A stretch of 64,000 bases of DNA from Candidatus Bathyarchaeota archaeon (GTDB lineage: Archaea > Thermoproteota > Bathyarchaeia > Bathyarchaeales > WUQV01): positions 38,927-102,926 of the forward strand of contig JAGGVF010000009.1 of assembly GCA_021158125.1 (NCBI GenBank). Direction: 5' to 3'. Positions 44,337 to 54,363 of this stretch are shown here, piece by piece. Every line of letters starts with the position of its first letter. Position 1 is the stretch's first letter. Position numbers and translations under genes: made by a program. The notes below the pieces were generated by a model, which ran no database searches, was not told where the DNA came from, and worked only from the letters and a program-made list of their open reading frames with translations.

Positions 44337-45581
44337 TTAGGCTCCAAATTTTCTCATTTTTCCAAGCCAGTTCGCAATCGTATGCATTAGGTCTCTTCCC
44401 CTAATCCTTCCAAGTCCACCTTTTGCACATGAACGTTCAGAATATTTCTCAACATCGTCAACTCTGACGTATGGTCCTACTATCGCTACTGGAACTGGGT
44501 CTCCGGTATGTCTACCCGTAACAGAAGAAGTCGTGTGGTCGGCTGTAACAGCAATGTAAGTTTCCTCTAAGTTTACATTCTCAACGAGAAAACCGATCAT
44601 CTTGTCGATTTTTTCTATCATTTCAATTTTTTTGTCTATTTTACCGTCATGACTTGCAAGATCTGTGGCCTTCACGTGTATAAGTACGAAGTCTTCAGTT
44701 TCCAAACTTCTCACGGCTGCTTTGGCTTTGGCTAAAACGTCAGTGTCATATCCCCCAGTAGCTCCCGGCGCATTTAGCAGACGCATCCCAGCAATCTTGC
44801 ATACTCCCCGTACTAGGGGCATTACAGCCACAGCAGCGGCCCTAATCCCAAATTTCAAAGGAAACGGATTTATTATGGGCAAAACCCCAGCTCCTCTGCA
44901 TAAAACAATGTTCGCTGGAAGCAGCCCCTTCTTTTTCCTCTCCTCGTTTAATGGATGATTCTTTAACACTTTATGAAATTCTTTAAGAACCTCATTAACT
45001 ATTTTGGCGGTTTTTTCAGCCTCTGATGTACGTTCAAGCGGATGAACCTTCAACACTTTTCTTCCAACTGCATGAGGGTCCGAGTCGGAAACCATCATAG
45101 AGAGATCGGGGCCCCTTAAACGTAGAATTGCGCGGTGCTGAACCGTGTTTTTAAATGTAATTTGGGCCTCCGGATGGTTATGCAAATAGACTTTTTCAAG
45201 GGACTTAGCAAGTTCTGTCGCATCTTTTGTGCTTATTCTTCCGGCTCTTCTGTCTATAACTTTCATGTCTTCGTCTACAGTGGCAAAGTTGCATCTGAAA
45301 ACGACGTCTCCGGGTACAACGTCAATTCCAAAGCCTATTGCTTCAAGCGCTCCCCTGCCGGAGTACACTCTTTTGGCATTATAGCCTAAAATCGACAGAT
45401 GAGCAACGTCGCTTCCTGGTGGGACTCCCGGAGCTAGGGGGTCCATTATTCCGCAGATGCCGTGTTTAGCAAGCCAATCTAGGTTTGGGGTGTCGGCGGC
45501 TTCAACTGGAGTTTTTCCGTTAAGCTGCTTTAGAGGCCAGTCGCCCATTCCATCGGCTATTACTACTATAGCTTTCATCAT
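44337..45581 (-). CDS. apgM: Cofactor-independent phosphoglycerate mutase, archaeal type
   Basis: 414 residues. Alkaline-phosphatase-like metal sites: V-V-I-A-D-G-M-G-D at the N-terminus, S-D-V-A-H-L-S-I-L-G near 60 with the catalytic Ser, K-A-T-D-L-A-S-H-D near 305, T-A-D-H-T-T near 350. It interconverts 3- and 2-phosphoglycerate in glycolysis/gluconeogenesis. Ends 4 bases from the convergent NAD kinase-like gene. Confidence 0.93.
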   Translation of the reverse strand: MMKAIVVIADGMGDWPLKQLNGKTPVEAADTPNLDWLAKHGICGIMDPLAPGVPPGSDVAHLSILGYNAKRVYSGRGALEAIGFGIDVVPGDVVFRCNFATVDEDMKVIDRRAGRISTKDATELAKSLEKVYLHNHPEAQITFKNTVQHRAILRLRGPDLSMMVSDSDPHAVGRKVLKVHPLERTSEAEKTAKIVNEVLKEFHKVLKNHPLNEERKKKGLLPANIVLCRGAGVLPIINPFPLKFGIRAAAVAVMPLVRGVCKIAGMRLLNAPGATGGYDTDVLAKAKAAVRSLETEDFVLIHVKATDLASHDGKIDKKIEMIEKIDKMIGFLVENVNLEETYIAVTADHTTSSVTGRHTGDPVPVAIVGPYVRVDDVEKYSERSCAKGGLGRIRGRDLMHTIANWLGKMRKFGA

Positions 45582-45716
45582 GCATTATCTCGCTGACACG
45601 AATCTATCCATTAGGGTTACAGAACTATTAATTAATATTCCTATTACTTAAAAAGGCATTGAATTAACAATCTGAATATAAAATAAGTAGGAAACCTCCT
45701 TTAGGCAATGTTCGGT

Positions 45717-46010
45717 TTAAATTAGCTTTTTGAGCGCTTCTTTCCCTTTTAACCCAACGTTTATGCCTAACTCTTTAGCCCTAGAAGTTACAGCTTTGAT
45801 TTCAGCGTTTAGGACATCATCGAAGTTTTTTACTCCGCTAACCACGGCGGCGGCAACTTGAAGCTTTTCGGCAACTTCAACGTTTAGGTAGCCACACATG
45901 ATAAAGCCCTTATCGCCTACAATTAACAGCAGAGGCGGAGAACCTGGAAGCTCAACCTTTAATCCAAGAGTCTCTTTTCCTTCAACGTCAAGCTTTTCCA
46001 CATATATCAA
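45717..46010 (-). CDS. DUF1805 protein
   Basis: 97 residues matching DUF1805 (YunC-like): G-S-P-P-L-L-L-I-V-G-D-K-G-F-I-M-C-G-Y-L near residues 26-45, then helical segments. Small alpha/beta protein of unknown function in archaea and Firmicutes. Divergent from the AIP synthase gene. Confidence 0.82.
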   Translation of the reverse strand: MIYVEKLDVEGKETLGLKVELPGSPPLLLIVGDKGFIMCGYLNVEVAEKLQVAAAVVSGVKNFDDVLNAEIKAVTSRAKELGINVGLKGKEALKKLI

Positions 46011-46067
46011 GCTTTCACCTCGAATAATTACTGCAAGTCAACCATATAAATGACATTTGAATAATAG

Positions 46068-46700
46068 TTGAAGAAGGCTGTAGGATTGCTAACGAAAATC
46101 AAAAAGAAAGTTCAGTCTTGGCTGGCTAAAGAAGCTGAAATTTTACATAAAGTAGGATTCACACCCAACAAAGTTAGTTTAACCGGCCTAATTTTTGCGT
46201 TGCTTTCATCAGCAGCATATGCAACATGGAACGTCTATCATCCAGCCTCTCTTCTACTGGCTGCAGTTCTCCTACTACTTTCCGGATTTTGCGACGCAAT
46301 TGACGGAGTAATAGCCAGAATCTACGGAGAAGCAACTGCCTTCGGAGGTTTCCTCGACTCCTTATTTGACAGGTATGCCGATGCAATAGTTATCGCTGGA
46401 ATAATGATTGGAGGTTTATGTCAAATTTTCTGGGGATTACTTGCGTTAACTGGTTCTCTGCTTGTAAGCTACGCAAGAGCTAGAGCCGAAGCTGCAGGAA
46501 TAAGAATGGAAACGGTTGGATTAGCTGAAAGAGCCGAAAGAATTCTAATCTACGTTGCAGCAACTCTAATAGCGACATTTTGCAGCCCAAAAAATGCCAT
46601 AGAAACCATGAATATAGCTACAATAATAGTTGCCGTATTAACAAACATAACAGTAATTCAGAGGCTAATCTACTTTTACAATGCCGTAAAACAAAATTGA
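46068..46700 (+). CDS. Archaetidylinositol phosphate synthase-type CDP-alcohol transferase
   Basis: 210 residues from a TTG. The CDP-alcohol phosphotransferase motif D-G-x2-A-R-x8-G-x3-D-x3-D is present as D-G-V-I-A-R ... G-G-F-L-D-S-L-F-D-R near residues 83-106; about five membrane helices. It attaches inositol phosphate (or a similar alcohol) to CDP-archaeol in polar lipid synthesis; the exact headgroup is inferred from similarity to AIP synthases. Confidence 0.88.
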   Translation: MKKAVGLLTKIKKKVQSWLAKEAEILHKVGFTPNKVSLTGLIFALLSSAAYATWNVYHPASLLLAAVLLLLSGFCDAIDGVIARIYGEATAFGGFLDSLFDRYADAIVIAGIMIGGLCQIFWGLLALTGSLLVSYARARAEAAGIRMETVGLAERAERILIYVAATLIATFCSPKNAIETMNIATIIVAVLTNITVIQRLIYFYNAVKQN

Positions 46701-46704
46701 ATGT

Positions 46705-47004
46705 TTACCTTCTTCTCCTTCTTGGTCTTCCGCGAAGCTTTCTCTCCTCTCTTGAACGAACCTTCACTATACCATGATGAACAGCGCATGACACACAGTA
46801 ATATTTCGTCTCAAGCGGAGCGGCTATATAGGCGCCTTTCTGCCTAAGCTCTCTAGCAAGCTGGGGATCTACAACTGAAACTCGACGTGTAACCTTTTTT
46901 GCTTTATCCCTAGGCACAAACTCTCCGCATATTGAACACTGCACAACATCGCTTCTTCCCTTACCACCTTTTGAACGTCCACGGCTTTTACGCTTTACTG
47001 GCAA
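46705..47004 (-). CDS. rps26e: Small-subunit ribosomal protein eS26
   Basis: 99 residues, very basic, with the zinc motif C-S-I-C near 22 and C-V-S-C near 73 and the R-R-V-S-V-V-D core of S26e. It lies at the 3' end of 16S rRNA in the small subunit. Among archaea eS26 is restricted mainly to the TACK/Asgard side, which supports the taxonomic inference. Confidence 0.92.
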   Translation of the reverse strand: MPVKRKSRGRSKGGKGRSDVVQCSICGEFVPRDKAKKVTRRVSVVDPQLARELRQKGAYIAAPLETKYYCVSCAVHHGIVKVRSREERKLRGRPRRRRR

Positions 47005-47072
47005 CTATCTTCCCTTCCGTTATTATTTTAAAGCGGTCGAAATATATTAACTGCTTGCTTAAATTCGTTTTG

Positions 47073-48368
47073 TTAAAGCTCCCTATCCTCCGGTTTAGGT
47101 TCATGCACGTAGAACAGAACAAGGAGAGTTGATGGAACCGAAAGTACTGGTATAAGTAAGAACGGAAACTGAGGGCTCACTTTATCATAAAGCAAACCGC
47201 CAATAAAACCGCCGACAGCCATAAAAATGTAAGAGAAAAAGTTCATGGAACCAGTAACCGTTCCACGTTTATCTTGAGCCACAAGATCCGCAAACAAAGC
47301 TTGAAAGGAGGAAAACATCAAAAGCTGAGACAAACTTACAATTGGGAAAGAGATAAAAAGCGTCAAGTAATTCCCATAAACAAACAGTAACGTGGCGGGA
47401 ATAATCAATAATCCGGCTAAAATTAACGGTTTTTTCCTTCCAATCTTGTCTATAAGCCGCCCAACTGGGAAAGAGAGAATTATCATACAAACTACAACAA
47501 CCATCATGGCGTAACCCCAATAAATTCTAGCAAGCTGCAAAGCTGGATCCTGATCGGGAGGCAGATTAGGGTTCGGAGCCCCACCAATTTGTAGAACATA
47601 GAAGGCATATATCTGGAAGAGGGGTTGACACATAGCAAAAGCAGAGCCTAAGATGAGCCTAGATAAGAAAAGAAAGAAGGTTGAACGGGGAACACGCCGC
47701 CAAACCTCTATTCCCTCCCTTAAAGAGCGAGGTATCGACTTGACAGCGTCTTTTAAGTCTAATTTGTCAACGTTTTTCATACTTTCCTTAAGTTTCAGCC
47801 TAACCACCGCTGCGGCGAAATAAAAAATCGTTACAATAACGTAGGCTATTCTCATACCTAATATTGGACCATAGGTTGTTACTAGGAACATGGCAATTAA
47901 TGGCGCGGGAGTTGTTGAAACACTCGTTATTAGATTAACAATTGAAAATCCCATGCCGCGTTTTTCTGGAGGTAGAGAGTCTGCGAAAAGTGCATTTAAC
48001 GCTGGTTGATAAAGTAGGCAAAGATTAGCGAAGAGCGCCCCAATCAAGATGAAGTGCCAGCTTGGTGCAACAGCGTAAAAAATGTAGGAAATTGCAACGC
48101 CAAATGTTAGGCTTGAAACTAACCATTTACGTCCATACTTGTCGGCTAGATATCCGCCTGGAAACTGAACTAAAGCAAGGGCCAAAAAAGAAACTGCTGA
48201 AATTATGCCAAGTATCGTCGGTGTTCCACCCAAATTGACGACGTAGTCGGGATAGTAGGTTCCAGGAAGTTCGTTAACAAAGTCCATTAGAATCCAGCTT
48301 ATTATCAGAATTAGAAAGTTCCCTCTAAAGAAGGAAAATTCTTCCTTCAGTTTTTCAATTAAACCCAA
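47073..48368 (-). CDS. Major facilitator superfamily transporter
   Basis: 431 residues from a TTG at 48368, chosen because GGAG sits 5 bases upstream; a GTG at 48398 would add 10 basic residues. Twelve helices; MFS motif G-G-Y-L-A-D-K-Y-G-R-K-W near 75 and P-V-G-R-L-I-D-K-I-G-R-K-K near 300. Substrate unknown. Confidence 0.88.
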   Translation of the reverse strand: MGLIEKLKEEFSFFRGNFLILIISWILMDFVNELPGTYYPDYVVNLGGTPTILGIISAVSFLALALVQFPGGYLADKYGRKWLVSSLTFGVAISYIFYAVAPSWHFILIGALFANLCLLYQPALNALFADSLPPEKRGMGFSIVNLITSVSTTPAPLIAMFLVTTYGPILGMRIAYVIVTIFYFAAAVVRLKLKESMKNVDKLDLKDAVKSIPRSLREGIEVWRRVPRSTFFLFLSRLILGSAFAMCQPLFQIYAFYVLQIGGAPNPNLPPDQDPALQLARIYWGYAMMVVVVCMIILSFPVGRLIDKIGRKKPLILAGLLIIPATLLFVYGNYLTLFISFPIVSLSQLLMFSSFQALFADLVAQDKRGTVTGSMNFFSYIFMAVGGFIGGLLYDKVSPQFPFLLIPVLSVPSTLLVLFYVHEPKPEDREL

Positions 48369-48500
48369 CGCTACTCCTCTTTTAAGTTTGAGTCTCACTA
48401 ATTACTTGAAGCTTGGCTAGCCTAGTTATTAATTGTGGGTAAAAGTGTTCAATTACTTGGTCACTAAATAAGCTTTAGTGCTGCAAAGAAAAGGGAAAGC

Positions 48501-49391
48501 CTATAGGTCTTCTCTAAGCTTCAAAAGTTTAGCTATGTTAGCGTTGGAGTCTATTCGTGGAATTATCTTTCCAGTTCTTGAAGTAAATAGGGTGGTCACG
48601 CCGGGGCCATGCCCAGAAGTTACGCAGTTTGAATGAACAACTATACCCACTGAAATTGCACCTTTACGGTAAATACGCCCATAAGAGTGGTCTGCATTTT
48701 GAATTGCAACTAAATCGCCAAGTCTCAAGTCTTCTAGGCCGTATTCTCTGACTGTTGGCTCGTCGAAAAGTTGGATGTCGTAATCGCCAGAATACGTTTG
48801 GTTCGCCCCTAATCCTGAACCCATTATTGCCGCTGGAATTATATGGGTAACTGGAACTTCGAGTTTGTCTCCAACAGGCTGGGGATTTATGGCCTCAAGA
48901 AAATGCGGGTCCATGTTCATAACTTTAATGTCAGGATAATCTAGCAGTTGCAAGCCTACACCAAAGGCTTTTATCAGAATTTTATCTCCAATGAGAAGTT
49001 TTTCCAAGGTTTCAGGCGGAAAATCTATGAGCACATGTTCTATTCCACCATGCTTTCCAGTTACGACTCCCCTGTCACCTTTGGCATCACCGGAAACAAC
49101 TACGGCTTCGTTGCCTACACATGCCAAGATGTTTAAAGCCATGTTGGCTCCGCCTGGAAAACGTTCATCTTTCTCTTTATTCTTCACACTTACACCGGGT
49201 TCAACATGGTCTGCCATCCAGCCGACAGCAGGGTCACCGACGCGAATGTTGTAGGTTATTCCTCCAACGCCCGGCAAGACTACTGGTTTCCCCTCAGCAG
49301 ATATTCTATAGGCTGAACGCCAAAACACCGGACTTGAAACTTCCCCAACGACAGATATTTTGACAAGTTTATCAACATTTGTTCTTAGCAT
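48501..49391 (-). CDS. DUF4438 protein
   Basis: 296 residues from the Met at 49391 (M-L-R-T-N-V-D-K-L-V). Family features: G-G-I-T-Y-N-I-R-V-G-D, D-H-V-E-P-G-V, D-A-K-G-D-R-G-V-V-T-G-K-H-G-G near 110-125, and V-H-S-N-C-V-T-S-G-H-G-P-G near 255. DUF4438 proteins are conserved in archaea and Thermotogae with no known function. Divergent from the PfkB gene. Confidence 0.85.
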   Translation of the reverse strand: MLRTNVDKLVKISVVGEVSSPVFWRSAYRISAEGKPVVLPGVGGITYNIRVGDPAVGWMADHVEPGVSVKNKEKDERFPGGANMALNILACVGNEAVVVSGDAKGDRGVVTGKHGGIEHVLIDFPPETLEKLLIGDKILIKAFGVGLQLLDYPDIKVMNMDPHFLEAINPQPVGDKLEVPVTHIIPAAIMGSGLGANQTYSGDYDIQLFDEPTVREYGLEDLRLGDLVAIQNADHSYGRIYRKGAISVGIVVHSNCVTSGHGPGVTTLFTSRTGKIIPRIDSNANIAKLLKLREDL

Positions 49392-49472
49392 GTTGTATAG
49401 TCCCCTGAATTGAAGTTTAAAATAGGAATTTTCAATCATTTAACCTTACTGGAAGTCTTTAAGTGAATTAGA

Positions 49473-50387
49473 TTGAACAGAAAATTTGACTTAATTGTCT
49501 GCGGACATTTTGCAATAGATAGAATAAAAACTGCGAAAGCAGTTGAAACAATTATAAGGTTAGGCGGCCCGCCTTTCTATTCAGCAGTAGCAGCAAGCAG
49601 ACTCGACGCAAAAGTTTCAGTATTGTCGAAGGTCGGCTGTGACTTTTCAAAGGAATTCCTTGAATTATTAACAAAAGAGGGAATAGACGTTTCATTTATA
49701 AAAATGGTTGAAAACGCAAAAACAACACGTTTTTACATTGAATATTTAGATGGAAAAAGGAAGCTAAGGCTTGAGGCCCTAGGCCCCAAAATATATCCAG
49801 AAGATATTCCGACGAATGTGAAGGCTAAGGCAGTTCACATAGCTCCAATAGCAAACGAAGTCTCGCCGGAAATCTTTTCGAATATCAAAAGGATAGGTGA
49901 ACTAGTCTGCTTAGATCCTCAAGGCTATACGCGAAATTTCGATGAGAAAGGAAACGTTAGTTTAAAACCTTGGAAAAACGAAGAAATACTGCGGCAACTC
50001 ACAGTTTTTAAGTCCAACATTGACGAAATCATGTGCATAACCGGAACTTCGAATTTGTATTCGGCTATGAAGCATGTGGCAAATTACGGAGTCAAAGTGG
50101 TGATAGTAACGATGGGAGCGGAAGGTACTGCCTTACTTTTTAACGGTAACTTCTATAAAATACCGTCTTTCCCAGTTGGCAGAGTTGTTGACCCGACTGG
50201 CGCTGGAGACGTTTTCATAGGTGCATACTTGGCAGAGTATGTGAAAGGGGAAGAACCAGTTTGGTGTGCTTGTGTAGGTTCAGCTGCGGCTTCTTTTATA
50301 ATTGAGAAAACTGGTTTGCTGAGATTTGGATTTAAGAATGAAATCTATGAGAGAGCTGCGGAAATTTACGAGAAATTTAGTCTTTAA
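49473..50387 (+). CDS. PfkB-family carbohydrate/nucleoside kinase
   Basis: 304 residues from a TTG. Ribokinase-fold signatures: G-G-P-P-F-Y-S-A-V-A-A near residue 31 and the anion-hole/catalytic motif D-P-T-G-A-G-D-V-F near 241 with the base Asp. It phosphorylates a sugar, nucleoside or related alcohol; the specific substrate is not evident. Its 3' end overlaps the convergent zinc-ribbon gene by 11 bases. Confidence 0.9.
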   Translation: MNRKFDLIVCGHFAIDRIKTAKAVETIIRLGGPPFYSAVAASRLDAKVSVLSKVGCDFSKEFLELLTKEGIDVSFIKMVENAKTTRFYIEYLDGKRKLRLEALGPKIYPEDIPTNVKAKAVHIAPIANEVSPEIFSNIKRIGELVCLDPQGYTRNFDEKGNVSLKPWKNEEILRQLTVFKSNIDEIMCITGTSNLYSAMKHVANYGVKVVIVTMGAEGTALLFNGNFYKIPSFPVGRVVDPTGAGDVFIGAYLAEYVKGEEPVWCACVGSAAASFIIEKTGLLRFGFKNEIYERAAEIYEKFSL

Positions 50388-50778
50388 CAATTCTAGGATG
50401 GATAAGCTGCCGACAGAATGGACAATGCACCAAGGCTTTCTGTGGGTCGGTTCTCCACCTCCTCTTACAGAATGGACATTCGACGAGTACTTGTTCTCCA
50501 ACATGAAACCATCTACGGCTAAACATCCAAACAATAGAGCCGAAAACAATGGCTACAACACCGAAAATAGTTAAAAAGACAAGTTTAAAGGATACTCCCG
50601 GAAATAAGTTGAATTCTTCTGTCCAAAGAAAATTCCAAAAAGTGGAGATGAAATCGTTAGCTGAGTAGACTTTCGGCCAAGCCTTCCAAAAAGTTATGAT
50701 TAATGCTAGGGTTCCAAGCAAGCAGAGAATTAAGCTAAGCGCATATCCGAACTTGCTTCTCCTAAGTATCTTCTGCAT
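50377..50778 (-). CDS. Two-helix membrane protein with C-terminal zinc ribbon
   Basis: 133 residues: helices at about 10-32 and 57-80, then C-P-F-C-K-R-R-W-R-T-D ... H-C-P-F-C-R-Q-L-I-H near 100-125. Same general build as the protein at 34457-35080 but unrelated in detail. Function unknown. Confidence 0.7.
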   Translation of the reverse strand: MQKILRRSKFGYALSLILCLLGTLALIITFWKAWPKVYSANDFISTFWNFLWTEEFNLFPGVSFKLVFLTIFGVVAIVFGSIVWMFSRRWFHVGEQVLVECPFCKRRWRTDPQKALVHCPFCRQLIHPRIVKD

Positions 50779-50820
50779 TGTTAATTCTAAATCTGAGGAT
50801 GGAAGTCGGCAATATTAGGC

Positions 50821-50894
50821 TTATGAACCAAGAATAAATCTTTACTCTAACAGTTTGTAAGCTAAGATGCCAACTTTTAATAATTGGTTCATAA
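50821..50894. repeat. 11-base perfect inverted repeat in an intergenic gap
   Basis: TTATGAACCAA (50821-50831) and TTGGTTCATAA (50884-50894) are exact inverted copies separated by 52 AT-rich bases, in the 189-base gap before the 68-residue zinc protein gene. Could be a paired regulatory site or the stem of a small RNA. Confidence 0.5.
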
Positions 50895-50967
50895 TGTTAA
50901 GTTTCAACTGCGACACAAAAGCGTTTAAGTAAATGAATGCTAGTCAATTGTTGGGAGGCTTAAAATT

Positions 50968-51174
50968 TTGGGCCGCGTAGCGAAGGGTATAAAATGTAGC
51001 GTTAAAGGATGCGATAATCCTGCAGTTCGTTCGATAGCAGCTGCAAAAGCTACTTCTGCAGGTTTAAACGTCGGCTCAGGTAGAAGAGCATATCTCTGCA
51101 AGGAACATTACAGAGAATACAAGAAGAGAACTAAGAAAGAAAAGAAACTGGAAAAGTGGAGATACTCGGTCTAA
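50968..51174 (+). CDS. Small basic zinc-binding protein
   Basis: 68 residues from a TTG with GGGAGGC 12 bases upstream. Cysteines in C-S-V-K-G-C-D and later L-C-K-E-H-Y form a C-x4-C...C-x2-H zinc site; the C-terminus is rich in Lys/Arg (Y-K-K-R-T-K-K-E-K-K). It resembles short conserved archaeal proteins likely to bind RNA or DNA. It sits upstream of thrS on the same strand, which may indicate a translation link. Confidence 0.75.
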   Translation: MGRVAKGIKCSVKGCDNPAVRSIAAAKATSAGLNVGSGRRAYLCKEHYREYKKRTKKEKKLEKWRYSV

Positions 51175-51240
51175 AGGAAAACCTAATCAACAATTTTAAC
51201 AACATAATTTTAGGTCTGTTAAATTAGAAGAGGAAAAGAA

Positions 51241-53112
51241 ATGCGCATACTACAACTTCACTCAGACTACATCGAATATAGGCCAATAAAAAGGGAAATA
51301 GAAAACGCGGAAAAATGCGAAAAGAAAACAAAGAGATACGAAGACATAGTCGTGCTTTTCACGTCAGTTGAAGAGGAGGATAACGAAAAAATAGCCAGAA
51401 AAGCAGTTGAAGAAGTAAAAGAAACACTGGAAAAGATAAGCGCAAAACGCATTCTCATCTACCCCTATGCGCATTTAAGCAGTCAACTTGCAAAGCCGCA
51501 GAAGGCGCTAAGAATACTGAAAACCATGGAAGAACATGCAAAAAAACTCGGAATAGAAACTTACAGAAGTCCCTTCGGATGGTGTAAGCAGTTCTCACTA
51601 AAAATTAAGGGGCACCCACTTGCAGAGCAGTTGAAAGTAATAACTTCGGAAAAAATTAAGGAAAAGGAAGAGGAGAAGGTTTCAGAAGCCTTAAAGGCAG
51701 AGGAAAAACTCAAATCCTACTGGTATATTCTGCAACCAAACGGTAAAATGGTTCCAGTTGAAAAGTTCGACTTTTCAAATTACCCCAACTTAGAAAAGTT
51801 TGCCAAGTATGAGATTTCAAAGGTTAGGGCTGTCCAGCAGATTCCTCCCCATGTTAAGTTGATGAAGAGGCTTGAGATAGCGGATTATGAGCCTGGAAGC
51901 GACCCTGGAAATATGCGTTGGTATCCTAAGGGGAGACTCATAAAATCTCTTCTAGAACAGTACGTGACGCAGAAAACTGTAGCCTACGGAGCAATGGAAG
52001 TTGAAACCCCGGTTATGTACGACTTTAACCACCCAAGCTTGGCTAGATACTTAAACCGTTTTCCAGCCCGTCAATACTTGCTGAAGTCTGAAGACAAAGA
52101 ACTTTTTCTGCGGTTCAGCGCATGCTTCGGCCAGTTTTTGATGGCTCACGACGCCCAAATTTCATATAGAGACTTACCTATGAAACTTTACGAACTGACC
52201 AGGTACAGTTTCAGAAGGGAGAAAAGCGGAGAACTTGTCGGTCTTAGAAGACTTAGAGCCTTCACCATGCCCGACTGCCATGCATTCTGCGCAAACTTAG
52301 AACAGGCCAAAGAGGAGATGAAAAAACGGTTTAAACTTTGCATGGAAATACTTGAAGAAGGGTTAGGCCTAACTAAGGAAGACTACGAGTTAGCCATAAG
52401 ATTCACAAAGGACTTCTACGAAGAAAATAAGGATTTCGTGGTCTCGCTGGTTAAGATGTTTGGTAAGCCAGCTTTAATCGAAATGTGGGAGGAAAGGTTC
52501 TTCTATTTCATTCTCAAGTGGGAATTCAACTTCGTTGACAACATGAACAAGGCTTCAGCGCTTAGCACAGACCAAATCGACATAGAAAACGCTGAAAGAT
52601 ACGGCATAACCTACGTTGACGAAGACGGACAGAAAAAGTATCCACTTATACTGCACTGTTCTCCAAGCGGAGCAATAGAAAGATGCGTATATGCCATGCT
52701 AGAAAAAGCCTATAAAGAACAAAAGGAAGGAAAGGTTCCAACGTTACCGTTATGGCTTTCACCAACTCAAGTGCGAGTAATACCAATGTCAGAAAAGTTC
52801 CTCCCGGAAGCAGAAAAAATAGCAAAGAAACTCGAAGAAAACTGCATAAGGGTTGATATAGACGATAGACAGCTAACACTTCAGAAAAGAGTTAGAGAAG
52901 CTGAAAGAGAGTGGATACATTACATAATTGTTGTGGGTCAAAAAGAAACTGAAACCGGAGTATTAGCAGTACGGGACAGACTTGCCAGAAAAATTAGACA
53001 AATGAAAATTGAAGAATTAATTTCGGAAATAACGGGAAAAACTGAAGGAAAACCTTTCAGTCAGCTTTCACTACCTAAGCATCTGTCGCGAAGAGCACAG
53101 TTCTACGGCTAA
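51241..53112 (+). CDS. thrS: Threonyl-tRNA synthetase, archaeal type
   Basis: 623 residues. N-terminal editing domain (residues 1-140; [19 protein letters not shown]) that clears Ser-tRNA(Thr); class II catalytic core with motif 2 around T-R-Y-S-F-R-R-E near 325 and zinc ligands at A-C-F-G, H-A-F-C and H-C-S-P; C-terminal anticodon-binding domain from about 500. A GAGGAAAAG site precedes the ATG. Confidence 0.96.
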   Translation: MRILQLHSDYIEYRPIKREIENAEKCEKKTKRYEDIVVLFTSVEEEDNEKIARKAVEEVKETLEKISAKRILIYPYAHLSSQLAKPQKALRILKTMEEHAKKLGIETYRSPFGWCKQFSLKIKGHPLAEQLKVITSEKIKEKEEEKVSEALKAEEKLKSYWYILQPNGKMVPVEKFDFSNYPNLEKFAKYEISKVRAVQQIPPHVKLMKRLEIADYEPGSDPGNMRWYPKGRLIKSLLEQYVTQKTVAYGAMEVETPVMYDFNHPSLARYLNRFPARQYLLKSEDKELFLRFSACFGQFLMAHDAQISYRDLPMKLYELTRYSFRREKSGELVGLRRLRAFTMPDCHAFCANLEQAKEEMKKRFKLCMEILEEGLGLTKEDYELAIRFTKDFYEENKDFVVSLVKMFGKPALIEMWEERFFYFILKWEFNFVDNMNKASALSTDQIDIENAERYGITYVDEDGQKKYPLILHCSPSGAIERCVYAMLEKAYKEQKEGKVPTLPLWLSPTQVRVIPMSEKFLPEAEKIAKKLEENCIRVDIDDRQLTLQKRVREAEREWIHYIIVVGQKETETGVLAVRDRLARKIRQMKIEELISEITGKTEGKPFSQLSLPKHLSRRAQFYG

Positions 53113-53195
53113 AACATGTAATTCTACATCCCGCTCCAAGCATTAGAACTATACAGTTTTGAAGCATTTCGCGGTAAATTTAGGGCCGACCGAAA

Positions 53196-53207
53196 GCTAT
53201 ATGTAAA
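53196..53207 (+). promoter_or_regulatory. TATA box for the glutamate dehydrogenase operon
   Basis: GCTATATGTAAA preceded by CGACCGAAA lies 32 bases before the ATG at 53239, so the transcript should have little or no leader. Confidence 0.45.
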
Positions 53208-53238
53208 CCATTGATTTTCTAAAGTTATTCTCTACTAA

Positions 53239-54363
53239 ATGGAGAGTTTGTTATTGAATGTTGAAGAGTTAGTGTTCAAGTTCTCGGACGAATTAGGACC
53301 AGAGAAATCCGTGTTCGTTTATGACCCGAAGACTGGACTGAAAGGAATGGTTGTTGTAGACAACGTTGCCCGTGGACCAGCAATAGGCGGAGTCAGAATG
53401 CTACCCGACGTAACATTCGAAGAAGTGTTCCGGCTAGCCAGAGCCATGACACTAAAGAATGCAGCGGCAGAAATCCCCCACGGCGGAGGAAAAAGCGGAA
53501 TAATTGCCAATCCGAAAACTGCGAACAGACCCGAACTTATAAGGGCATTTGCAAAGGGAATAAGGCATCTTGTAGAGTATATTCCCGGACCCGATATGGG
53601 CACAGACGAAAAATGCATGGCAATAATCCTCGACGAGATTGGAAGAGCATGCGGTTTACCAAAAGAGCTCGGAGGCATTCCGCTCGATGAAATCGGCTCT
53701 ACTGGATATGGAGTTGTTGAAAGCGCTGAAGTTGCATGCGAATTCGCTGGAATCAATCTGTCAGGCGCAACCATTGCCGTAGAAGGCTTCGGCGCCGTTG
53801 GGAAGGCAGCTGTAAAATTCATCCTAGAAAAAGGTGCAAAGGTAGTTGCCGTTTCAGACTCTAAAGGCGCAATTTATAACCAGAATGGACTTGACTATGA
53901 AAGATTATTGAAGACTAAACTGGAGACAGGCGCCGTGAAAAATTATGGAGAAGGCCAAATTCTTACTCCTGAACAGATATTTGAGCTTCCCGTAGACATA
54001 TTAATTCCCGGCGCACGGCCAGATGTAATTTCCGAGAGAAACGTCCACAACATTAAGTGCAAACTTATAGTTGAGGCAGCCAACATTCCTGCCACAAGAG
54101 AAGCTGAAAAAATACTGCATGAACGTGGAATATTGGTTGTTCCAGATTTCATAGCGAATGCTGGAGGAGTTATAACGGCGGCTGTTGAGTATAGGGGAGG
54201 AACGGAGAAGGAAGCCTTTGAGCACATTAGAGACAAGGTAAGACGAAACACAAAGCTTGTTCTCGAAAAGGCAAATGAAGAAGGCGTAATGCCAAGAGTT
54301 GCCGCCGAAAAGATAGCTAAAGAACGTGTACTGAACGCCATGAAATATCGGGGGCGGCTCTAA
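53239..54363 (+). CDS. Glu/Leu/Phe/Val dehydrogenase
   Basis: 374 residues, slightly shorter than the usual 410-420. The catalytic loop P-H-G-G-G-K-S-G near 77 contains the active Lys, P-D-M-G-T-D-E near 117, Rossmann segment V-E-G-F-G-A-V-G-K near 182, and N-A-G-G-V-I-T-A near 310. It deaminates an amino acid, most likely glutamate, with NAD(P)+. The next gene starts directly after its stop codon. Confidence 0.9.
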   Translation: MESLLLNVEELVFKFSDELGPEKSVFVYDPKTGLKGMVVVDNVARGPAIGGVRMLPDVTFEEVFRLARAMTLKNAAAEIPHGGGKSGIIANPKTANRPELIRAFAKGIRHLVEYIPGPDMGTDEKCMAIILDEIGRACGLPKELGGIPLDEIGSTGYGVVESAEVACEFAGINLSGATIAVEGFGAVGKAAVKFILEKGAKVVAVSDSKGAIYNQNGLDYERLLKTKLETGAVKNYGEGQILTPEQIFELPVDILIPGARPDVISERNVHNIKCKLIVEAANIPATREAEKILHERGILVVPDFIANAGGVITAAVEYRGGTEKEAFEHIRDKVRRNTKLVLEKANEEGVMPRVAAEKIAKERVLNAMKYRGRL

